A DNA stretch of 64,000 bases from Anaerolineae bacterium (GTDB lineage: Bacteria; Chloroflexota; Anaerolineae; Aggregatilineales; Phototrophicaceae). The notes under the pieces are model-generated. The model was not told the origin of the DNA, did no database searches, and was given only the letters and a program-made list of their open reading frames with translations. Position numbers and translations under genes: made by a program. Of the stretch, positions 29,010-38,977 are shown one piece after another; the first letter of the stretch is position 1, and the number at the start of each line of letters is the position of its first letter. The DNA lies in assembly GCA_022823165.1 (NCBI GenBank), contig JAJDXR010000046.1, positions 47,128-111,127 of the forward strand, written 5' to 3'.

Positions 29010-29843
29010 ATGCCCAGAGTCGCCTACCAGGGGATACCTGGCGCCAATTCGGAAATCGCAGTGCGGCAGCACTTCGGCGACGATGTGGATACATATCCCT
29101 GTCAGGACTTTATTCATCTCTTTTCCGCCCTGCAAGCTGATGAGGTGGACTTCAGCTTGCTGCCGGTTGAGAACGCTTTGGCCGGCTCTGTCAGCGGCGC
29201 TTACGAATTGCTGCTGGATCAAGATGTCCGCATCCAGGCGGAAGTGATCTTGCATGTCCATCATGCGCTGCTGGCCAACGCGGGTACGCCGCTGGAAGAC
29301 GTCAAGCTGGTCCGTTCTCATCCGCAGGCTTTGCTGCAGTGCGAACGCTTCTTGCAGCGGCACAATATGGAATCGGTCGGCTGGTATGATACCGCCGGCG
29401 CCGCCAAGGACTTGTCGGAATCGCCGCAGTCCGGCGTGGCGGTGATCGCCCCCAAACTTGCCGGCGAATTGTACAGCCTGAATACACTGGCAGCTGACAT
29501 TGAAGACGAACGCTTCAACTATACGCGTTTTCTCTTACTGGGCCATGGCGACCCGGAGCCTTCCGAATACAACAAGACCTCGATCGTCTTCGCCACTCGC
29601 CACCGGCCGGCGGCGCTCTACGAATGTTTGGGAGAATTCGCCAAGCGCGATCTGAATCTGACCAAGCTGGAGTCGCGTCCGCGGCGCAACCGCCCTTGGG
29701 AACCGCTGTTCTATCTGGATTTTGAGGGTCACTGGCAAGAACAGCGCTGCCAGGAATTATTGACGCAATTGCTGCAGTTGACCTCCTTCGTGAAGATGTT
29801 GGGATCCTACCCGGCGGTCCGCTCCGGAACCGTTGGAATGTAA
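29010..29843 (+). CDS. pheA: Prephenate dehydratase
   Basis: Converts prephenate to phenylpyruvate in phenylalanine synthesis. The 277-aa monofunctional enzyme starts RVAYQGIPGANSE (family: AYxGPxGxFSE, with the Pro-Gly order altered), has the VENAxxGSV block (53-61) and the catalytic NYTRF (Thr172). A C-terminal ACT domain carries LTKLESRPRR, the phenylalanine-binding ESRP signature, so feedback inhibition is likely. No chorismate mutase domain. Followed 14 bp later by asd. Confidence 0.97.
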   Translation: MPRVAYQGIPGANSEIAVRQHFGDDVDTYPCQDFIHLFSALQADEVDFSLLPVENALAGSVSGAYELLLDQDVRIQAEVILHVHHALLANAGTPLEDVKLVRSHPQALLQCERFLQRHNMESVGWYDTAGAAKDLSESPQSGVAVIAPKLAGELYSLNTLAADIEDERFNYTRFLLLGHGDPEPSEYNKTSIVFATRHRPAALYECLGEFAKRDLNLTKLESRPRRNRPWEPLFYLDFEGHWQEQRCQELLTQLLQLTSFVKMLGSYPAVRSGTVGM

Positions 29844-29857
29844 GCCGGGAGATATAG

Positions 29858-30943
29858 ATGCGCAAACTTAATGTGGCGATCCTGGGCGCAACGGGCGCCG
29901 TCGGTCAGCGTTTCATTCAACTGCTTGAGGACCATCCCTGGTTTCAGGTGGCGGAGCTAATAGGCTCGAGCCGCAGCGCCGGCAAAACTTATGGCGATGC
30001 CGCGCGCTGGGTGCTGGACGGCAATCCGCCGGCTGGAATCACTGACAGGGTCGTCGGCGCTCTGGACGAGCCGCTGGAATCGCCGCTGGTTTTCTCCGCC
30101 CTGCCCAAAGAAGCGGCGCGGCTCCGCGAGCTGGAATTGGCGGAAGCCGGCCATGTGGTCTGCACCAATGCCTCGGCCAATCGCATGTTGGACGACGTAC
30201 CGCTGCTGCTGCCCGAGGTAAATGCGGAACATGTCGACCTTATCGCTGTGCAGCGCGCGCGGCGCGGCTGGAGCGGCGGCGCCCTGGTCGCCAATTCCAA
30301 CTGCACCGTTATGCCGGTGGTCATGTCGCTGAAACCCTTGCGCAAGTATGGCATCCGCCGGCTGCACCTGGTCAGCGAACAAGCCGTGAGCGGCGCCGGT
30401 TATCCCGGCGTCTCGTCCATGGATATGATCGACAATATCATTCCCTACGTGCCGGGCGATGAAGACAAGATGGAGTCGGAATCGCTCAAGATGCTGGGCA
30501 GCTTCGCCGGCGACAGCATCGTCAGCTTGGCCAGCACCGTCAGCGCCACCTGCACGCGTGTGCCGGTATTGGACGGGCACCTGGTAAATATCTCAGTGGA
30601 TCTCGCTGAACAGCCGTCGCTGTCCGCAATCATTGACGATTGGCAGACTTACCAGGCGGCTTCACCTGTACCCGACTTGCCCAGCGCGCCCGACTATCCC
30701 TTGCAATACCTGCAACAAATTGACCGGCCGCAGCCGCGCCGCGATCGCCAGGCCGGCGCCGGCATGATGACCAGCATCGGACGTCTGCGCGAGTGCCCGG
30801 TCCTCGGCTATAAGTTCGCCGCCTTGTCGCACAATACCGTCCGCGGCGCCGCCGGCTGCAGCATCTTAAACGCCGAGCTGATGGCTGTGAAAGGTTATAT
30901 TGACGGCTTTCAGATGACTGTTGGGGAAGCGGCATTCGCTTAA
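29858..30943 (+). CDS. asd: Aspartate-semialdehyde dehydrogenase
   Basis: Reduces aspartyl phosphate to aspartate semialdehyde for lysine, threonine and methionine synthesis. The 361-aa protein has GATGAVGQRF (NADP-binding) and the catalytic Cys149 in NSNCTV, followed by the HLVSEQAVSGAGYPG block typical of the archaeal/fungal-like ASADH branch rather than the E. coli branch. In an operon with pheA, joining two amino-acid pathways. Confidence 0.96.
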   Translation: MRKLNVAILGATGAVGQRFIQLLEDHPWFQVAELIGSSRSAGKTYGDAARWVLDGNPPAGITDRVVGALDEPLESPLVFSALPKEAARLRELELAEAGHVVCTNASANRMLDDVPLLLPEVNAEHVDLIAVQRARRGWSGGALVANSNCTVMPVVMSLKPLRKYGIRRLHLVSEQAVSGAGYPGVSSMDMIDNIIPYVPGDEDKMESESLKMLGSFAGDSIVSLASTVSATCTRVPVLDGHLVNISVDLAEQPSLSAIIDDWQTYQAASPVPDLPSAPDYPLQYLQQIDRPQPRRDRQAGAGMMTSIGRLRECPVLGYKFAALSHNTVRGAAGCSILNAELMAVKGYIDGFQMTVGEAAFA

Positions 30944-30955
30944 CAGCAAGCCGGC

Positions 30956-31990
30956 TTAATCGTATTCCCCGCTCGAGTAGACGTAGACCGCGGGGCCGAC
31001 GTAATCGCCATTGCTCCAGTCGTATTCGCTTTGCGACCAATCAAACAGCCAGCGGGCGTCCGTCACGCTTATATTGACGCAGCCGTGGCTGCGGCGAAAT
31101 CCAAAACCATCATGCCAATAGGCGCCGTGCAGCGCGATCTCGTCGTCATAGAACATCGTCCACGGGACTTCCTGCAGATAATAGAAATCGGGCTGGTTGC
31201 GCGCGCCCGACATGAGCTTACGCGTGAAGCGCACATAGACATGGAATAGGCCTTCATTGGTGGGCCACTGTTCCAGGCCCGATGAGACCAGTGTGGCGAA
31301 AACCGGCGTCTCGTCTTCATAAGCGATGGCGACTTGTTCATATAGATCAATGCTGACCCACTTGTGAGTGTCCACCGCTTCGGGTCTTTTAACCGGCAAG
31401 ATCTTCGCCACCTTGAACTGGTGCGCCCACTGGTCTACGCCAATCTGATACCAGTCATAGCCGTCTACTTTCACAGTGTCGTAGATATAGACTTGGGTAT
31501 AACGATAGCGAAAGGGGTTGTCCGCGGCTTCAGCGCCGCCCGGTGTTTTGGCGCCGCGCAAATGCCGCAAGGTCCAGGCGACCGTAAAGGGCAGGGCGTC
31601 TTCAGCCGTGGGCAGCAGCGCGCCGGCAAATCGCGATGGCGACACGCTCTCACTCAGCAACTCCGAGCGTACCCACTGATTCTCGCCAATGCGCGTCCAG
31701 TCTCCCTGCTGCTCGACCACGGTGACGAACGTAAATCCACTCCCGAAGGCTTCGCTGTCTTCGCTGTTCGGCGAAGTATGTATGGTGAAGGCGCCTTCTA
31801 TTCTGCGGTAATCCCGGTCGCGAATCAGGTCTTCTTTTATTTCCAGAGGCCGCACATTGGGCCAGCGGTGCGCTTCAATTACGCTCTCGTCAATGCCGCA
31901 GCCCTGCGGTGGGCAAGCGCTCTGAGCAAGCGAGCTGGAAGCCAGCAGAAGCAGAACGGCGCCAATTAGGATTCCGGTGTGTATGCGCAT
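30956..31990 (-). CDS. Exported L,D-transpeptidase with SH3-like N-terminal region
   Basis: A 344-aa exported protein. I start at the ATG at 31988-31990 so that the signal peptide is N-terminal. The middle holds two SH3-like segments (around WTRIGENQW and WYQIGVDQW). The C-terminal YkuD domain has the active site HGAYWH...SHGCVNIS with Cys304. Such enzymes make 3-3 cross-links in peptidoglycan or attach proteins to it. Converges with asd, 12 bp between stops. Confidence 0.92.
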   Translation of the reverse strand: MRIHTGILIGAVLLLLASSSLAQSACPPQGCGIDESVIEAHRWPNVRPLEIKEDLIRDRDYRRIEGAFTIHTSPNSEDSEAFGSGFTFVTVVEQQGDWTRIGENQWVRSELLSESVSPSRFAGALLPTAEDALPFTVAWTLRHLRGAKTPGGAEAADNPFRYRYTQVYIYDTVKVDGYDWYQIGVDQWAHQFKVAKILPVKRPEAVDTHKWVSIDLYEQVAIAYEDETPVFATLVSSGLEQWPTNEGLFHVYVRFTRKLMSGARNQPDFYYLQEVPWTMFYDDEIALHGAYWHDGFGFRRSHGCVNISVTDARWLFDWSQSEYDWSNGDYVGPAVYVYSSGEYD

Positions 31991-32022
31991 GTCCAAATCT
32001 CGCCTAGGCGGGTTTGCGCTCA

Positions 32023-32051
32023 ATTAAACTCGAGATCAGCGCAGTGTTCAA
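32023..32051 (-). promoter_or_regulatory. Predicted promoter of the L,D-transpeptidase gene
   Basis: Minus strand TTGAAC and TTTAAT separated by 17 bp, about 30 bp upstream of the ATG. Confidence 0.5.
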
Positions 32052-32222
32052 GCGAATTTCCTGTCGCGTCTACAAATCGCATACGAAGCGTAGGCTGGTC
32101 TAGGGATCGGCCTGATAGCGGGTATGTGATGTCCCTTATTCTTCATGATCATCATTTTGCCACAGGCTCGGAATATGATATGGTAGAATCCGGCCAGCAG
32201 CCGCGGCGACAAAGGACAGATA

Positions 32223-32960
32223 ATGGAATACTTGGGCATTGATATCGGCGGGTCAGGCATCAAGGGTGCCATTGTTGACACCCAAACCGGCGAGTTCGCC
32301 AGCGAGCGGCTGCGCATCGACACGCCTCAGCCCGCCAAACCGGCGCCGGTTGCCGAAGTCGTCGCCGAGATTGCCGCTCAATTCAAGTGGCGCGCCGCCA
32401 TCGGCTGCACCTTTCCAGCCATCGTCCAACATGGCGTGACCATGACAGCCGCAAACGTAGACGGCGAGTGGATCGGAACTGACGCGCAGCAGCTCTTCTC
32501 AAGCCAGACGGGCAATGCGGTCGTGGTCTTGAATGATGCGGACGCCGCCGGCATCGCCGAAATGAACTTTGGCGCCGGCCGCGGCCACAACGGCTCGGTC
32601 CTTATCTTGACGCTCGGCACCGGAGTCGGCAGCTCTATGTTCATCAAGGGCCTGCTGGCGCCGAATACTGAATTTGGACACTTGGTCATTCGCGGAAAAT
32701 CCGCCGAATTGCGCACATCGGATCGCGCCCGGCAAGTCAAAGGCTATAGCTGGAAACGCTGGGCAAAACGATTATCGGAACACCTGCGCTACCTTGAGTT
32801 TCTGATCTCGCCGGACCTATTCATCATTGGCGGGGGCGTCAGCAAAAGGTCGGAGAAGTTTCTGCCCTTGATCGACTGCAAGACGGCAATCGTCCCGGCG
32901 CAATTGCGCAACCGAGCCGGTATTGTCGGCGCTGCCTTGGCCGCCGCGGACCTGGAGTGA
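32223..32960 (+). CDS. ppgK: Polyphosphate glucokinase (ROK family)
   Basis: Phosphorylates glucose using polyphosphate and/or ATP. The 245-aa protein begins with [15 protein letters not shown] and has the PPGK-specific blocks [46 protein letters not shown] and IIGGGVSKR. The zinc-binding Cys motif of other ROK kinases is absent, as expected for this group. AAAGGA precedes the ATG; an extended -10-like TGGTAGAAT lies at 32181-32189, without a clear -35. Confidence 0.93.
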   Translation: MEYLGIDIGGSGIKGAIVDTQTGEFASERLRIDTPQPAKPAPVAEVVAEIAAQFKWRAAIGCTFPAIVQHGVTMTAANVDGEWIGTDAQQLFSSQTGNAVVVLNDADAAGIAEMNFGAGRGHNGSVLILTLGTGVGSSMFIKGLLAPNTEFGHLVIRGKSAELRTSDRARQVKGYSWKRWAKRLSEHLRYLEFLISPDLFIIGGGVSKRSEKFLPLIDCKTAIVPAQLRNRAGIVGAALAAADLE

Positions 32961-32980
32961 TCATCTCGCCCGATGCCGAC

Positions 32981-33484
32981 CTACTTGTCTTCCGTGGGCT
33001 GGAAAACACCCCATTGACGATTGTGGTAGAGCAGGGGAAGCTTGTCGTCAGTCCAACCGCCCTGCAGGACCCGGCCGATGAACATGGTGTTTTCGCCGAC
33101 ATCAAGTTGGCGTTCGACCGCGCAAGAGAGCCAAGCCATCGCATCGGGTATGATCGGGTCGCCCAGGTCGCTCAGGGCGCAGTCCAGCCCGTCAAAGCGG
33201 TTTTCATACCGGTCGTCGAAATAGCCGGCGAAGCGTTTGCCCAGCTCAAGCTGGCGATCGGACAAAATGCTGACCGCGAAATGCCCCTCGTCAGCCATAT
33301 ACGCGCGCGTTTCGAGGCGATTGGCGATATTAAGGCAGACCAGCGGGGGAACCATGCTGACGCTGGCAAAGGAGTTGACCGTAATGGCTTGCCAGTCATC
33401 AGCCGAATTGACACTCACAATCGTGATGCCGGCTGTCCAGCAAGCGAGAATATTCTTGAACTCTTGACCGTCGATGTCGCTCAT
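32981..33484 (-). CDS. Flavin reductase-like FMN-binding protein
   Basis: A 167-aa single-domain protein of the flavin_reduct family. It shows the split-barrel pattern: TAGITIVSVNSADDWQAITVNSFASVSMVPPLV, here read as GITIV, the T-x-N-S-F-x-S-V-S flavin loop and the PPLVCLNI strand, then HFAVSILSDRQ. It probably reduces or binds FMN with NAD(P)H for a partner oxygenase that is not nearby. AAAGGA precedes the ATG. Converges on ppgK. Confidence 0.92.
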   Translation of the reverse strand: MSDIDGQEFKNILACWTAGITIVSVNSADDWQAITVNSFASVSMVPPLVCLNIANRLETRAYMADEGHFAVSILSDRQLELGKRFAGYFDDRYENRFDGLDCALSDLGDPIIPDAMAWLSCAVERQLDVGENTMFIGRVLQGGWTDDKLPLLYHNRQWGVFQPTEDK

Positions 33485-33626
33485 TGCACCGTCCTTTCTG
33501 ACAATGCCATTCTAATAGGAAGCGGCGAGATTGGCACGAGCAAACCGCCGGCGATGCTCCGGCATGCTTAAACAACGGCGCGCCAGGTAAATGCCTGAAG
33601 CTGGTATGAGATAAAGCAGCTGCCCA

Positions 33627-33956
33627 ATGCAATCCCAACTTCCCGAATTTCGCCATGTAAAACAGGCCTATGCAGCCCGGTTGATTCACAGCGTCCTGAC
33701 GAACGAGCGCGGTCCGGCTTTGCTGGAACTGGTAGCTTACGACGATCATCACTTCAGAGTCATTTTCGCCGCCAGCTATTTTCAGCTGGCTGAAGGCAGT
33801 GCGGCGCCGAGCAAGTCGCAGTGGAGTACGTTGAAGAAAAAGCTCAAACGGCGCGACCGAAGGATCTTCGTCTTTCGCGCGCACGGCCTGCTCGACAACA
33901 CAGACGCCGGCAATGGGGGCAGGTGCTTCTTTGAGTTCGGCTTCATGTGGAAGTGA
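33627..33956 (+). CDS. Conserved-looking small protein of unknown function
   Basis: A 109-aa frame with codon use like its neighbours. It has a mixed alpha/beta look: a LLELVAYDDHHFRVIFA strand pair, a basic LKKKLKRRDRRIFVFRAHG segment and a FFEFGFMWK end. No signal peptide or membrane helix. I do not recognise the family. The ribosome-binding site is weak. The opposite strand is open too, but with poorer codon use. Confidence 0.55.
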   Translation: MQSQLPEFRHVKQAYAARLIHSVLTNERGPALLELVAYDDHHFRVIFAASYFQLAEGSAAPSKSQWSTLKKKLKRRDRRIFVFRAHGLLDNTDAGNGGRCFFEFGFMWK

Positions 33957-33973
33957 GCGCGCCGCCAGCGCTG

Positions 33974-34699
33974 TTACTTCCTGAAATCGACGAAACGATA
34001 GCCGACGCCGCGCTCGGTAATGATGTAACGCGGGTCAGTCGGATCCGCTTCGATTTTTTCGCGCAAGTAATTGACGTAGAGGCGCACATAATGGGCTTCA
34101 TCGCGATACTCGTAGCCCCAGACTTTCTGCAGCAGTTGGTCATGCGGGACGGTCCAGCCGGCGTTGCGGATCAAATGATAGAGCAGCCGGTACTCGGTCG
34201 GGCGCAGCTTCACGGTTTCGCCGGCGACTATCACTTCGCGCTGGTTAAAATCCACGCTCAGCCGTTGGTCGATGCGCAGAATGGCGTCCTCCGTGGTCGG
34301 CTTTTCTAGCCGCCGGAATATCGCCTTGATTCGACTCGATAGCTCCCGCGGTCCGAAGGGCTTGGTGATATAGTCGTCAGCGCCCAGCTCCAGGCCATAG
34401 ACTTTGTCACTCTCCTCGCCTTTTGCCGTCAGCATAATGACCGGAATATCCGAGAATTCGCGCAGCATGCTGAGCGTCTCGAACCCGTCCAGCTCCGGCA
34501 TCATGACGTCCAGCAGCACCAGATCGGGCAGTTGCGTGCGGATGGCGTCCAGCGCTTCCAGCCCGTTGTGCGCTTCTATAACCCGATGGTCTTCCAATTC
34601 CAGATTCATGCGAATGAAGCCTATCATGCGCGGCTCGTCATCGACGACCAGAATGACCTTGCCTTTGCGCTTCGGGTTTACGCCAGCATTCGGGATCAT
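33974..34699 (-). CDS. OmpR/PhoB-type response regulator
   Basis: A 241-aa transcription regulator. The receiver domain has the acidic DDEPRM start, the phosphoryl-acceptor Asp in [13 protein letters not shown] and the conserved Lys in LTAKGEE. The C-terminal winged helix has the [14 protein letters not shown] and TERGVGYRF blocks. No sensor kinase is adjacent, so it is an orphan; the neighbour upstream on the same strand encodes a PP2C phosphatase. Confidence 0.95.
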   Translation of the reverse strand: MIPNAGVNPKRKGKVILVVDDEPRMIGFIRMNLELEDHRVIEAHNGLEALDAIRTQLPDLVLLDVMMPELDGFETLSMLREFSDIPVIMLTAKGEESDKVYGLELGADDYITKPFGPRELSSRIKAIFRRLEKPTTEDAILRIDQRLSVDFNQREVIVAGETVKLRPTEYRLLYHLIRNAGWTVPHDQLLQKVWGYEYRDEAHYVRLYVNYLREKIEADPTDPRYIITERGVGYRFVDFRK

Positions 34700-34763
34700 C
34701 GCATACTCCGGATTCTAGAGGTGGGCGCTGGGCACAGCGAGCAAGCGCGGCGGACGGAGCCGG

Positions 34764-35945
34764 CTAATTGGATGAGCCGCCGCCAGGCGCCTGAAAAACA
34801 ATCGTCGATATGTTGTCGGCGCCGCCACGGTCGTTGGCTGCCTTCACCAGACTGTCGCAAGCCTCCTGCGGTGAGGCGGCTAACAGGGCAACTTGCTTAA
34901 TCGTATCGTCTTCTATCATATCCCACAGGCCATCGGTGCAGATTAAAACCAGCCCGGAAGGCGGCAGCGTTCGCACCAGGCGCTCCATTTTCAACTCTTC
35001 ATTCTGGCCGATGGCGCGATAGAGCACATTCTTCTGCGGATAATTCTCCGCTTCAGCCGGCGTCAATTCCTTCATCTCAATCAAGCGCTGAACCAGCGTA
35101 TGATCGGTTGTGAGCTGTTCAATTTTGTTGTCATGTATGAGATAGGCTCGGCTGTCGCCGACATGCACCAGATAGGCGAGATTGCCGATGACCGCGATAG
35201 CTGAAAGCGTTGTACCCCCGCCCGGCACGCGTTTGATAACGGCCTGATTGGCCTTTTCCGAGGCGGATACCAGCGCCTCAAGCACCGTGGGACTGTTGCC
35301 CGCGTCAAAGTTGCGCAGCAGCGGCACATAAATTTTATCCAACATTTCCGACGCCAGCGTTTGTACAGCGACCCCGGCTGCTCGCTCGCCGTCAAGGTGC
35401 CCGCCCATGCCATCGGCGACGGCAAACAAGCCAAAGTCGGGGCGATTATCAACAGTGATCGAATGCCACTGCATACCAAAGCAGGCGTCTTCGTTATTGT
35501 TGCGCATCAGCCCGACATCACTGGCGATGCCGTAGGTTAAGGGCTGCCGCTGGCGCGTAAGTATCGGCTTGGGGGCGGGCGGCATCACCCGCCTTGGCGC
35601 CGGCGTTTTGGCGGCCAAAGGCTTGCGCCGGGACATGGTTTCTGATTCGCGCGGCGGGTCCTCCGGCTCAACTTCGGGCCGAGCCGGCCTCACTGCTTCT
35701 TCCGCTTCGATAGGCGCGGAGGCCGCCAAATCAACCGCTTCCGCAACCGGCGCCGCGGTTTCTTCTTCAGTCGGCTCAGCGGGCTCGGGCGGCGCTTCCT
35801 GCGCAGGCGGCGTCGGCGGGCTTTCCCGGATAGGCGCAGCCAGCCCTTTCGACTTTGCAGGCGTGACATGCGATGAGCGACGTGATGATTGGGTACGGCT
35901 CGAGTCTTGATCGGGCCCGCCCAGTAGCTTGCGAAGAAAATTCAT
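34764..35945 (-). CDS. PP2C-family serine/threonine phosphatase with disordered N-terminus
   Basis: A 393-aa protein. Residues about 1-130 are low-complexity and rich in Pro, Glu and Ala; the rest is a PP2C (PphA/Stp-like) domain. The metal-binding motifs are intact: DVGLMRNNNEDA, FAVADGMGGHLDGE, LICTDGLWDM and RGGADNISTIV. It should remove phosphate from Ser/Thr of partner proteins. No Ser/Thr kinase gene is in the window. The start is the second of two overlapping ATGs (ATGAATGAA). Confidence 0.93.
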   Translation of the reverse strand: MNFLRKLLGGPDQDSSRTQSSRRSSHVTPAKSKGLAAPIRESPPTPPAQEAPPEPAEPTEEETAAPVAEAVDLAASAPIEAEEAVRPARPEVEPEDPPRESETMSRRKPLAAKTPAPRRVMPPAPKPILTRQRQPLTYGIASDVGLMRNNNEDACFGMQWHSITVDNRPDFGLFAVADGMGGHLDGERAAGVAVQTLASEMLDKIYVPLLRNFDAGNSPTVLEALVSASEKANQAVIKRVPGGGTTLSAIAVIGNLAYLVHVGDSRAYLIHDNKIEQLTTDHTLVQRLIEMKELTPAEAENYPQKNVLYRAIGQNEELKMERLVRTLPPSGLVLICTDGLWDMIEDDTIKQVALLAASPQEACDSLVKAANDRGGADNISTIVFQAPGGGSSN

Positions 35946-36052
35946 TCATTCTGCCTGCCGCGTTGCGGCGCAATCGCAAGGATCTTTCCCTGCCGAGGGA
36001 GTGTCTATCTTGGTGGATATTTCCTGAATGCCGAGCTTGGCGCAGGTTAATT

Positions 36053-36081
36053 CACCACAGAGACACAGAGGGCACAGAGAT
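36053..36081. repeat. Copy of a CACAGAG-type dispersed repeat
   Basis: A short block of tandem-like CACAGAG units (CCACAGAGACACAGAG, then GGCACAGAGAT) in the 261-bp gap before hemW. Closely similar blocks recur at 63483-63499, 63723-63736 and, inverted, at 63839-63862. Similar motifs are common in environmental bacterial genomes; function unknown. Confidence 0.6.
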
Positions 36082-36143
36082 TTTTCTTTGGGTCGAAGAG
36101 AAACCGCAACCACTACAATAGCCACTCCCCTGCCGATAGCAAC

Positions 36144-36172
36144 TTGCACAATTATATTTTACCAAGTAGATT
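36144..36172 (+). promoter_or_regulatory. Predicted promoter of hemW
   Basis: TTGCAC and TAGATT separated by 17 bp, with an AT-rich spacer; ends 35 bp before the ATG. Confidence 0.55.
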
Positions 36173-36206
36173 GGCGCAATCATTGCCTTGAGCGACTGGC
36201 CGCAAA

Positions 36207-37397
36207 ATGCAGCTCCAAAGCTCGCCTCTTTCGCTTTACTTGCACATCCCCTTTTGCAGGTCACGCTGCAGCTATTGCGCCTTCAACACCTACACCGATC
36301 TCGCGCATCTGATGCCTGATTATGTGAAGGCTCTCTGCAACGAGATCAAGGCTCTCGCGGCCTCAGGTTACAAATATGAAGTACACACGGTCTTCGTCGG
36401 CGGGGGCACCCCGTCACTGCTGACGCCGCGGCAATTTGAACAGATAATGGAGAATTTGCGAGACGCATTCGCTCTAAGCCCGACCTGCGAGATTTCGCTG
36501 GAAGCCAATCCGGAGGATCTCGCCGTCGCTTATTTGCGCTCCTTGCGAGGGTTGGGATTCAACCGCTTGAGTATTGGCATGCAATCCGCAAATCCTGAGA
36601 TCTTGCGTCTGTTTGATCGGCGGCACGATGTGTCCGCGGTGGCGAACGCGCTAGACGCCGCGCGCAAAGCAAAATTTGAAAATGTCAATCTGGATGTCAT
36701 ATTTGCTTCACCGGGCGAATCGCTGGCGGATTGGGCGGCAACGGTCCATACCGTACTCAGTTTCGAGCCTGATCACATCTCAATGTATGGGCTGGAGCTA
36801 AAAGGGGGCACCAAGCTGCGACTGCAGGTGGATGCCGGCGCTTTGCCGCCGCCTGACGATGACGCCTTCGCCGATATGTACGAATTCGCGTCCGAAGCAT
36901 TAGCCGGCGCAGGTTTCCAACAATACGAAATCAGCAATTGGCGCCGCCAGGGAAAGGAGTGCCGGCACAACTTGCAATACTGGCGCAATCTTCCCTACTT
37001 GGGGCTGGGCGCGGGCGCGCATGGTTTCGCCGGCGGCTGCCGCTACTCGACCATCACAGCGCCGCAACGCTACGTCGACTGCTTAAGCGGCCAGCCCCCA
37101 AGAGAAAACCATTTTCCGCTGACGCCGGCTGTGGCCAAGGTGAGGCTCGTCGAAACGGCGGATGATCTCTACGACACCATCATGATGGGTATGCGGCTCA
37201 CGGACGAAGGGATAAATCGCTCCAGCTTTGCGCATCGATTTGGCCAAGACTTTGTGGCGATGTTTCCTGATGCAGTCGCGAAGCTGGCGGCGCTGGGAAT
37301 GCTGGAAGTGCTTGCCGACCGAGTGCGCTTAAGCCCGGCCGGCCGATTGCTCAGCAATAGCGTTATCCGTGAATTTGTATCGCGCCTCACCGAATAG
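36207..37397 (+). CDS. hemW: Radical SAM heme chaperone HemW
   Basis: A 396-aa member of the HemN/HemW family. The radical SAM cluster is Cys17/21/24 (CRSRCSYC) followed by AF, not the extra Cys of true coproporphyrinogen oxidase, which points to the heme chaperone Hem[25 protein letters not shown] and the later GLGAGAHG blocks are present, along with the C-terminal winged-helix-like HemN_C region. The 3' end overlaps the convergent idi2 gene by 11 bp. Confidence 0.93.
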   Translation: MQLQSSPLSLYLHIPFCRSRCSYCAFNTYTDLAHLMPDYVKALCNEIKALAASGYKYEVHTVFVGGGTPSLLTPRQFEQIMENLRDAFALSPTCEISLEANPEDLAVAYLRSLRGLGFNRLSIGMQSANPEILRLFDRRHDVSAVANALDAARKAKFENVNLDVIFASPGESLADWAATVHTVLSFEPDHISMYGLELKGGTKLRLQVDAGALPPPDDDAFADMYEFASEALAGAGFQQYEISNWRRQGKECRHNLQYWRNLPYLGLGAGAHGFAGGCRYSTITAPQRYVDCLSGQPPRENHFPLTPAVAKVRLVETADDLYDTIMMGMRLTDEGINRSSFAHRFGQDFVAMFPDAVAKLAALGMLEVLADRVRLSPAGRLLSNSVIREFVSRLTE

Positions 37398-38430
37398 GCT
37401 GAAGTTCTGCCTGGCGAAGCGCAGCGATATCAGCTGAGGCCGCGCAGAGCATCGCCACGCGCAGCTGGGCTTTTAATACGCGGATCAACTCATGGACGGC
37501 TTCGGCCGATTGGCTGGCCGCCTGTAGAAAGGGACTGGCCAAGCCGGCCAGGTCCGCGCCCAAAGCGATACATTTGGCAATGTCGATCCCGTCACGCAAG
37601 CCGCCACTGGCGAATACCGGTAATTCCGGCGCGGCCGCACGCGCGTACTGGATGGCGGTGGCGGTCGGTATGCCCCAATCGGCGAAGCTGCGCGCGACGC
37701 GGGCATGAAAATCGCTCGGCGCGCGGTGATATTCGACCTCGCTCCAGGAGGTGCCGCCGGCGCCGGCTACGTCTATCGCCGCTACACCCGCATCAGCCAG
37801 CGCTCGCGCCGCTTGTCGCGAAAATCCCCAGCCGACCTCTTTGGCAATGACTGGCGCATCGATCCCGGCGCAGACGGCCTCAACTTTGCTCAGCAAGCCG
37901 GCGAAGTCGATGTCGCCTTCCGCCTGCACCGCCTCTTGCAGCACGTTGAAGTGGAGAATCAGGGCGTCGGCGTCCACCATATCCACGGCTCGGCGACATT
38001 GCTCAAGACCGTATCCATAATTCAACTGGATCGCGCCTACATTGGCGAAGAGCGGAATATCCGGGGCTAATTCGCGCACGGCATAGCTGCCAGCGAGCGC
38101 GTCGTCTTCTATGGCGGCTCGCTGTGAGCCCAGGCCCATCGCGATACCGTGCTGCTGGGCTGCCTGCGCGAGGTTGCGGTTGATCGCCCGCGCCATATCC
38201 GTGCCGCCGGTCATGGATGAAATCAGAATCGGCGAGCGCAGCCGCTTGCCAAAAACGGTCACCGTGGTGTCAATATCGTTCAGATTCAGTTCCGGCAGCG
38301 CCTGATGCAAGAAACGATAGCGCTCCAGCCCGGTGGTCAAACGTGGAAACTGCACATCTTGTTCCAGGTTGATGCGGATATGGTCCAATTTGCGGCTCTC
38401 GGTCGCGCTTGCTTCCGTCACTTTTGTCAT
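37387..38430 (-). CDS. fni: Type II isopentenyl-diphosphate delta-isomerase
   Basis: FMN/NADPH-dependent isomerisation of IPP and DMAPP. I start at 38428-38430 ([18 protein letters not shown]), with AAGGAA upstream; 347 aa. Family blocks: RKxDHI, [37 protein letters not shown], the FMN-site KEVGWGFS and the glycine-rich [10 protein letters not shown]. Its role is isoprenoid precursor balance, for example for undecaprenyl and quinone lipids. Confidence 0.96.
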   Translation of the reverse strand: MTKVTEASATESRKLDHIRINLEQDVQFPRLTTGLERYRFLHQALPELNLNDIDTTVTVFGKRLRSPILISSMTGGTDMARAINRNLAQAAQQHGIAMGLGSQRAAIEDDALAGSYAVRELAPDIPLFANVGAIQLNYGYGLEQCRRAVDMVDADALILHFNVLQEAVQAEGDIDFAGLLSKVEAVCAGIDAPVIAKEVGWGFSRQAARALADAGVAAIDVAGAGGTSWSEVEYHRAPSDFHARVARSFADWGIPTATAIQYARAAAPELPVFASGGLRDGIDIAKCIALGADLAGLASPFLQAASQSAEAVHELIRVLKAQLRVAMLCAASADIAALRQAELQPIR

Positions 38431-38609
38431 CGACCGGTGTTCCTTATAATCAGAGTGGCTCGCGCCAGGCAGGGACGCCATCGTACCGATAAGCGCGCCT
38501 GGTGTCAATCATGGCACTCCTGCCAAACAGGCTAGCGAGGTCGCTGAATATCGGTATAATTGTTTGCGTGAAGTGAGAAGCAAGATTCCAACTTGAAGGG
38601 TGGTCAGAC

Positions 38610-38846
38610 ATGGCATCAATTGAAGAACGCGTGACAGGAATCGTGGTTGAGTTGCTTGGCGTTGAAGAAGAGCGCGTTGTCTCCGGAGCAAACTTCCGTG
38701 AAGACTTGGAAGCGGACTCACTTGACCTCGTTGAATTGATTATGGCTTTTGAAGAAGAGTTCGGCGGCGAAATCAGTGATGAGGACGCGCAGCGGATTGA
38801 GACGGTCGGGCAAGCGGTGGAGTATATTCAGTCCAATATGGAATGA
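38610..38846 (+). CDS. acpP: Acyl carrier protein
   Basis: A 78-aa acidic protein carrying growing acyl chains for fatty-acid synthesis. The 4'-phosphopantetheine site is Ser37 in [20 protein letters not shown] lies just upstream of the ATG, and a TATAAT at 38555-38560 is a likely -10 although no -35 is clear. It stands alone, far from plsX-fabF at 54-56 kb, and is followed by a terminator. Confidence 0.98.
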   Translation: MASIEERVTGIVVELLGVEEERVVSGANFREDLEADSLDLVELIMAFEEEFGGEISDEDAQRIETVGQAVEYIQSNME

Positions 38847-38880
38847 TATGTCTCGCCTAAACTTATAGACTCTATCTTTC

Positions 38881-38907
38881 AGGTAGCCCAGGCTGCCTTT
38901 TTCTTTT
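38881..38907 (+). terminator. Rho-independent terminator after acpP
   Basis: Stem AGGTAG / CTGCCT (one G-T pair) with loop CCCAGG, followed by TTTTTCTTTT. Confidence 0.7.
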
Positions 38908-38977
38908 GCGGCGCCAGGCTTGCGGTTGCTGTTGCGGCCGATGCAAGGCGAGTCGTCCGGGCACCAATCCTAATACC

